From Harmonia axyridis (Eukaryota > Arthropoda > Insecta > Coleoptera > Coccinellidae), in NCBI RefSeq assembly GCF_914767665.1, contig NC_059502.1, positions 13,516,001-13,580,000 on the forward strand: 64,000 nucleotides of DNA. The letters run 5' to 3'. Made by a program: the position numbers and the translations under genes. How positions within the stretch are numbered: position 1 is the stretch's first letter; every line of letters begins with the position of its first letter. Under the pieces are notes generated by a model. The model had not been told where the DNA came from. It did not search any database and saw only the letters and a list, made by a program, of their open reading frames with translations. Below are positions 38,901 to 47,900 of this stretch, in pieces.

Positions 38901-41900
38901 ACATAAATTTTGTTGAACAATTTCTTGAGTTCACATCAACGTCTTTCTATTTTTCTCCAGAATAACTAGCTTTAAATCCTTGATTTGCTCCTCGAGTTCG
39001 TTTTCCCAGGCGACTCCTTGAAATTGAATTAACTTTAATGTTTTCCCGCCGAAACGAGGTTTCACTTCTACCCAATTTTCACGGACGATAAACAGTTTGG
39101 CGAGCAACGAGTTGACAGGAACGAACCAAATGTTTTGAAAAACGTTTACGCCAATCTTTCGTCAATGAGCCGTTTACTTTATTAAGTTTTTGTCTGCGCG
39201 GTCGAGCCAATTTCACTTCTGTGTATTCAAAATGTAATTACATTATCGCCGAAGGATTGACGTTTCTGTTTTTATTATACCGTAAATTGATTGGAATACT
39301 CAAAATAAATGTTTACATTGAAATTTTGTTCGGGCGAGAAAGTAAAAATCGCAACAGGATATAGGTCTCTCAAACTTGGTGGAGCGATCATGCGAGTTCA
39401 TTGTTCGACTCTAAACATTTTGAAAAATAAATAGATATAACTCTCCGAAAATAGTAACTCGCGTAACAAATCCGGAAAGTATTGTTTCAGATAGTCATTT
39501 CTAATAATTATTAGTTATTTTCGTAACTAGTGTTGTAAATTATACCTTTCCACGCTTAACCTCAATTGAGTGTTGCGTTTCTCGAGTTAAGGGGTACACA
39601 AAGGAGCAATAACTATGTTATGACTTATGAATGCAACAATTACTTCTGTGATTTATCAAGAAAATGTAATCAAATTCTTTGAAACCAGTAGAAGATACTG
39701 CCTGGCAGAGAAGTATATCTCATCAGTTTTTATAAATTTTGTTGGAAAAAAATACCTCCTTAATTAATGAACAAACAACCGCTTGGAGTCTGAAGAACTA
39801 CTTCAATAGTTTGTTGACAAAATGCAATTCCTCATGAACTCCCTGAATTATATTGGACTAGAGGTGATCGACGTATTTCTGAAATATTCTACTCTATTAA
39901 AGTCTGTGAAGGCCAAATTTCACTGCCTACAACCAGTCATGCCTCAGACATTTTCTACAGAAGGCCAAGAGAAATCAAAGATGTGATATTGTCCCTTGCA
40001 GTTTACATCAATTTGAATGAAAACTAGGGATAAGTTTCCCATGAAACTCCACGCCAAAAAGCTATTCACACATAATAATCCAAATGAGTACCTCGAAAAC
40101 AAGTATTCGATGAACATTAAGATAAAGGTGTTTCCCTTTTTTGTAAATCGGTGTATTATATTGTTGCATTTTCAGTTGTAACCATTTCCAATGAAACGAA
40201 AGAATACGCTCAAAAATCTTGGATGGTTGCCCCACTCTTGAGTTTCTATTGCTTTATCCTTCGTATATAAATAATGGTTTCATAAGACCAGAGTTTTTAT
40301 CTTACAACTAATTAGAGACTCCCAACTGGCAACATTCTATATGAGGAAGTAGGGCAAGATAATTTATCGACGAGTACTTCAAATTTGAATTGAATACGTT
40401 GAGAGCAGTTGCAATACTTCTCTATTTATTTATGGGAAAAAATCCTTCGTTTCCTTCAGACACGATATATTCCTTTAGAGTTTGCCAATGATGCCTTCAA
40501 TATTTCACTACGTTCGAACGGTCTGAGTAGAACGACCTCTTATTTGTTTTATAATTTATCATTCAAAACTATTTATTGCATTGGTGAACAGTCATTATAA
40601 GAGCAATTATTTATTGGTAATTCATTACGACTTTTCTAAAGTTCTGATTCCGACGATTTTGTGAAAAATTAGCCACATTAAGAATTATAATATCTTGTAT
40701 GAAAATTGAAAGCGTTTTGGAGTAGTAACATGAAGATACAAACGCGCATAAATAGATAGTAACTCGAACCATCAAATACATATTATCTCGTTTAGTTATT
40801 AGGATTAGTTTTTTTTAGTGTTGTTCATAACTCCAAATTTCATCTTCATTTACTTCTTCACTAGAAACTAGAAAACCTTCTCGTTTCAGACCTTAGAACA
40901 TTTCCATCTGCTTCTTCAAGCTTCTCCAGCCAGAATATCTGTCGATATCTACTTCTTTATCTCTCTCCAACATTTCGACTCTTTTCGGCAATATTAACGA
41001 GTTACATTTGTTTGACATAAATTGCATCATAATGGATCCGATTCAAGTAGTCTCAAATTTCTCAGTATTATCCACTTGGTAGAATGACACAAAACATTTA
41101 AGACACCACAGTCGTTATTACATAGATCTCCTGAGGGTTTATGGACATAAATTGAGGTTTTCCATGCCTCAAGTTCAGAACCCCTCTTATCTTGCAGATA
41201 TAAAATACCATACATTACAATAGGCAATCATGTTATGCTGAGGAACTGCGAAAGAGCATAGGAGGATAACACTAGCTAGACCTCAACCATTCGTAGGCTT
41301 GCTGAAGAAGTAAAAAGACAACAATTCAGTAACTGGAAGCCAGGGTTAAGAGATCCCTTCTGGAGAAATATACCTAGACTCCTTCAAGCTCTGCTAATCG
41401 TATATGAAAACATCAAAACATATTTATATTTGTGCAAATGTGGAGAACTGTGTATTCTAAGATGCATTCTCCTCGAAAGATCAGGTCTGAATTCTCACGA
41501 AGTCCTATTCGGGGAGCCTTGAAAATCACGTGTTTTCAGCCTGTCAGTTAAACATTGTGATATTGTAACAAAACGATCTGCTCAGAGAACGTGCGCAAGT
41601 AGATTCTAGTTTGTAGCATTTCATGAGCATTAGAACCGGTTACCGTACTCATAATTTATTATTTATTTTTTTCTATAGCTCTCATTGTATCTTCTGAGTC
41701 TCTCGGAGTACACACTAAGTTTTTGTTTCAGTGCGTCTAAAATTTGTTGAGTATTTTCCTTGTTTGGATCATACGTTGTATGTTGCCGGTGACGATCCAT
41801 TATTATATTCACCATTTTTTGTAATTTTCTAGACGGCGAACCTTTTGCAAATTGGGTGAGCCTCCCAATATCTTGGCAGATGCTATGAACTTTGTCTTCT

Positions 41901-44900
41901 AGCCTTTTTTGCCAATGTAGTTTATTTTGTTGTTTTTCTCTGGCTGGTTGCTGACTTTTAGGTTTTGGCTTCACACCTAGCACTGTTGCTATTGAAAATG
42001 CTGCACAGTATGTGATGAGGTGTAATGATTCGAGATCATGGTAGTCAGAAAGATACTTGGGTATAATCTCCCTGTTGGTCATGACCAGAAGATGAGATAG
42101 TTTCTTGGATGTCCTCAATCTTGGCAGAATCGGTCGTCTCAATGGATCTGTGCCCTCAAATTCTATAACGCATCTATTCATTTTGGCAGATAATCGCTCC
42201 AGTAGTTCTCTTTGGTCTTTTTCTGGTTTTTGGACGGGTGCAGCATGTATATTCCGTCGTTGAGCATCACTTATTGCTATCACATCTGCGTTGTTTTGTT
42301 CCTCAGAGTTCATTTGTGCATTGATGTTGTGTTGGTTTTCAGCACAATCGTAGTTTTCTTCAATTGTCGTTTCGTTGTTAGTGAGCTTCCTATTCTGTAG
42401 CCTCAGTTGGACTTCATTTGTTATGGTGTTAAGTCTCTCATCGGGTACAAGTTTATTTCTCAATATGACCCGGTATTGGTCGGCTACTCTTTGCTCAGCA
42501 ACTTGGAGTTCGGGATAGTTTCTGTGGAATTCTGCGAATAATTTTTATTTATTTATCATTATTATTATTACTACCATAATCTACTTCTAACAGATTCAAC
42601 CAAAAACGAATCTTTCGCATTATTTTCCCAACTCTCTCTAACATTTTCTTTATCTTTTCCAGGACACTTGCAAACCGAAGGCCTGCGAGAGAAAAACAGA
42701 AAACGAGAAACCAGTGTGCGGCTCCGACGGCCTGACCTATCCCAACCGTTGTCACTTCGAGAAATCCCGATGCCAAAACGGCAACATCACCCTAATACGC
42801 AAGGGACCCTGCAAACAGCATCGGCCATGCTTCGAAGCCGTCGAATACGCCAAACAGCACCCAGGGTACAGCTTCAAACCCCAGTGCAGGCCGGACGGTA
42901 GCTACGCAGCATCCCAATGCCACCCTGACACCGGCTACTGCTGGTGCGTCACCCCCATGGGTGTCCCTCTACCCTTCACCTCCGTCCAGAGCAGAGACGG
43001 CGTCAAGCATAGGTGCGGCAGGAAGAATAAGAAGTCCAGGAAGCGGTCCCCTAGCAAAAAGAACCACGCCAGGCCCTGCACACTGGCTGATAAGTCCCTC
43101 TTCAACGGGAACCTCATCGGCATGTTCCTGGTGGAGTGGCAAAGGGAGAAGCAGACCTCAGCCTCTGCCAACGACTCCACCGTGATAGAATGGAAGTTCG
43201 CTGACCTGGACAACAACTCCGACGGTCTGCTGGACAAGACGGAGTACAAGGACCTGAAGAGGATGGTGAAGAAGGCGGTGAAGCCGAAGAGGTGTGGCAA
43301 GGGGTTCCTGCGCACGTGCGACCTCAACACCGATCACATCATCAAGAGGGACGAGTGGACGGATTGTCTCGCAAGGAACGGGATGGACGGTAGGTGTTAA
43401 ATCCGGCCTGTATGGCTGGCTTGGTTAGTTCGCGGGCGAACTATGGTACGGAAGAGCGGTTTCCACCGATAGAGGACGCAGTTTTGGTATCAGTTGAGTT
43501 AGAAAGTTAGTTCGTTCTGGTTTCATCTCTTTTAATCTTCTTAAGCCTTAGACAATAGTTGAATCAGAGAATTCATTGACATATCAGGTTTGGGGAAAAG
43601 TGATATCGTATTATTCGCTTCATTTCAATGCTTTATGAAAATTATTAGATTGAATAACGTGTTGCCATCGAGAATTCAGCTTTATAAAGCCCATTTGGTA
43701 GAAGCCCTAGTCCCAATTGGCAAATTACTTGACAACCAACAAATTTGGCCTCAATTTAGTCCAAATTTGTACCCCTAAATCTATCTATGTAAAACTCTGT
43801 AGTTAGAACTAACGAAATATAAAAAAGATCACTTCACGATGAATTGGACTACCTATAGATATACAATAGTTTAGAACTAACGAAAAAAAATCAATTCACA
43901 AACTGCCACTATTAGGTTTGAGATTTAACAATCGTCAGTTATACTCACTGTTCAAGAGAATTTGTACTATAATGTCTGGTCGGTGGAGAAGCTCTTCCTT
44001 GCTGAATAACTAAAATGCGTTTCCTAATTGTTGATTGTAGTTAGGGATTGCATTCGCGTACTTTGTTTTGAACTTAAATAGTTTCTTTGCGTGTGTTCTT
44101 GTCGCTGAATCCAGAGGGGAGAGGAGGAAACGCGACCATCGACAGCGAGGAGGGTGAAGAGGAGATAGAGTCGCCGCCACACAGGTCACCACCTCATGGA
44201 GGTAGGTTATTGCACCTACTTATACCTACAGATTTATCTTGATTGATTGATTGATTTTTTTGGTGAATTTTTCAGTCATATGCATTTGTACAGTATAATA
44301 GAAGATTAAACCACGATTCAATAATGATAACTATTATTCCCGGGAATGTTAACGAACTCTTAGTTGCGTAAGCGACGAGGGTAATTCCAATGTATTAGGT
44401 GTACAACTTTGCTTCCGCCGTTTTGCAATAGATACCTGTAGCGGTAAGTTGCAGTCGAAAGAAATAGATCGTAGATGTCATACAATAAGCTTAGGTATTT
44501 GTAAACATAACGCCATCGGAATATTAGTCGATTTGTGCCTGCATCATAAAGTTATTCTTGATTAAACATGTCAGCTTACGAGCCAAAATCTCATAATTTG
44601 CGGGAGGTTTCAATTTTCAATATGAAGATATCTGCGGCTGAGGCTCATCAAATTTTCTCAAATACCTACCTATGGTGAGTCCGAAATTAGTGAAAGAATG
44701 TGCAGAGAGTGGTTTCAACGCTTCAAAAACGGTGATTTTGAGGTCGAAGACCAGAAGAGAAGGGTGGAAGAGAGAAGGTTTCCGAATTGCAGAATTGGAG
44801 GCATTACTTGATCAAGACTTGTGTCAAAATAAACAAGAATTGGCAGGATAATTGAGAGTGACGCAACAAGCCATTTCAAAACGCCTGAAAGTCATGGAAA

Positions 44901-47900
44901 TTATTCAGAAACAAGCAAATTGGGTGCTGTGAGTTGAAGCCGAGAGATGTTGAACGGCGTTTGTTTGCTTGTGAACACGCTAAGATGGAAGAGATTTCTG
45001 CATCGCATTGTGAATGGAGACGAAAAATGGGTTCATTACGATGATTCCAAGCGCAGCAAATCATTAGGATTTCCCGGCGATGCTTCCACGTCTACGGTCA
45101 AACCGAATATTCACGGTTGCAAGGTCATGCTCAGTATTTGGTGGGACCAGCTCGGCGGTGTGTATTATGAGTTGTTAAAACCGACTGAAACAATCACATG
45201 CAATCGTTATCGGACGCAATTAATACATTTGAGCCGAGCATTGAAAGGCAAACGACCGTAATACAACGAGAGACATGATTAAGTGATTATACAGCATATC
45301 AATGCTCGACCCCATGTTGGGAAAGTGGCTAAGACATACTTGAAATGGGAAGTTCTACCTCACCCGACGTTTTCTCCAGAAGTTGCTCCCTCGGACTATC
45401 ACTTGTTCTGATCAATGACACACGGCCTGGTTGACCAGCGCCTCCGGTCTTATGAAGAAGTAAAAAATTGGATCAATTCTTGGATCGCTTCAAAAGATCA
45501 GTTTTTTCATTGCGGGATTCGAACGGTGTCCGAAAGATGGGAGAAAGTAGTGGCCAGCGATGGACAATCATAATGGAATCATAAATGTATAACCAGTTAT
45601 TACAATTGAGCCTCAAATTTCGGAAAAAAAAAGGCGGAAGCAAAGTTGTTCACTTATGTAATAATAGCAATAATTGCTAGTAGGATTATGTTATTGTCTT
45701 GTCTATGACTAATTTATTAATTTGAGTTTTTCAATTAAAAAAATTATTTATCAATAACGATAAAAACTGTTGTTGCTGCTGATAATTGGAAATTTTTGAA
45801 GGCTCATTAAATGTTCAATGTTTTCTATCATCTCAGAATGTTAGAGGTGGTACATGAGAGAAACCAGTTGTATTATGTGTAGCTTTTGTTAAACTGTTTC
45901 CTATCGCCACCCTGCAAACACTTGAGTAACTTGAGTTCGTTTTTTTGTGGTATCTAGTGAATTTTAGTACTGGGATAGGAGAGAGAATAATGATTATAAA
46001 TAACATATCATTATTCCCCTAGGGAATAATATAGGGCCTTATAGAGCAATTACCTCAAATTTATCTTAGTCGTAGTTGAACGTCACCTATATTTCATCAT
46101 TTCGGTATTAAATGTATTCGCAGACGTTCTTTTCATGAAGAAAATGATTTTTCACATCTAACCTAGGTTATTTCGATTCAGTTCTAAACCCAGATGGATT
46201 CCCGATCAATACAATTCATGATGATGACTCGTCGGAGGTACACGAAGAGGAACCCGCCAATTGTTTATCGGACAGGCAGACTGCATTTTCTGAGGGTTCG
46301 CATCTGCTGTACGTACCGGAATGTACATCTGATGGACGTTATCAAAAGGTAAGCAAAAAGATGAAAAAGATTTTTTTATTCGATTTTCAGATTCTGCACA
46401 TTTCCAAAATGTAACATACATCGGTTACATCGTGAATTATAGCAACGTTAGGGCTAGATCTCAGAGTAATAAACATAGATAGAGGGAGCATAGTTCATTT
46501 TCAGTAAGCAAATTTTGTCCCAACATGAACTACCATGTTTGACAAGAAGCGCGTGGAGAAGGAAACATATCAGTGATACGATATTTCACTCAATTCGCGA
46601 GTTTCTCCACAAAGAACGCACTTCTTATGTCCCAAAATTAATCCTGTTTCATATTAACTCGAAATATATTGAAATAAATACCTCAATATATCAGGAATGC
46701 AGAAAACAAACTTCAAGCGCTCCGAAAGACGTGAAACAACCGATGACACTAGGAGAGCAATAGTTGCCAAACCTTGTATTTAAGCAGGTAGATACAGAAA
46801 ATAATAAATATTCTGCTCATTATAAATTTGACAATTAGGAAAAATATCGGATTTCAAATATTCAAATCTGCATATTTAATCGGGAATCACTCAAATAAAT
46901 ATATTTCATTCAATATAATATACATTCATAATGATATATTAAAATTGTGGATTTGAAAGTATATCACAATCCGACTACCTAATCTAACCATGTTGGGAAC
47001 ATGTAACGGGTGTTTTTTTTCGAGGTATATAACTTTAAGTTGGCATTACTGTTCAAGATGGCGACCGATTTAACAGCTGTCAAGTGATTTATTCTCAGTT
47101 TGGTTTGGAAATTCATCATGAATAGACTCACGCCTGAACAACTCTTGCAAATAGTGCAATTTTATTTCGAAAATAATGGTTCTGTGCGGAATACTTATCG
47201 CGCACTACGTCCATTTTATTTTGCCGCATTTGAAGTGAAGCTAATCCTCAAGTGTATGTCAAAATACTGTTACATCCAGAAAAACTGACTGTTTGGTGCG
47301 CTTTATGGGCTGGTGGAATCATTGGTCCGTACTTCTTCGATGATGGCCAGAACGTTATAGTCAATGGTGATCGGTATAGAGCCATGATTACTAACTTTTT
47401 AATTCCTGAATTGAACAACCATGATGTCCAGGAGCTGTAATTCCAACAAGACGGCGCAACATGTCACACAGCTCGTGCCACAATCGATTTATTGAAAGAC
47501 ACGTTTGGTGACCGCCTAATTTCACGTTTTGGACCTGTGAATTGGCCTCCAAGATCTTGTGATTTAACACCGCTAGACTACTTTCTGTGGGGCTATATTA
47601 AGTCAATGGTCTATGCGGATAAGCCACAAACCCTTGACCATTTGGAGGACAACATTCGCCGTGCTATTGCCGATATACGGCCACAAATGTTGGAAAAAGT
47701 AATCGAAAATTGGACATCCAGATTGGACTACGTCCGAGCCAGCCGTGGCGGTCATATGCCAGAAATCATATTTAAAATGTAATGCCACAAGATTATCTTG
47801 CGGACAAATAAAATTCATGTCAATCGAATAATCCATCGTTGTGTTATTGCAATTTAAAGTTCTATAGCTCTAAAAAACACCCTTTAAAAATTGCGTATAC

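Noticed and set aside
42935..43330. 131-codon open frame on the minus strand opposite the Kazal/thyroglobulin exon
   Set aside because: Antisense shadow of a GC-rich coding exon; the plus strand encodes clear domains with conserved cysteines.
43398..43400. TAA in frame after the first EC module, which would end a 260-residue protein
   Set aside because: It lies 8 bp past a good donor (GTAGGT at 43390). The downstream exons continue in phase and supply a second thyroglobulin domain and EC module typical of the family.
44010..44192. 60-codon minus-strand open frame over exon 3
   Set aside because: Overlaps the plus-strand acidic linker exon, whose splice sites and phase fit; no domain on the minus strand.
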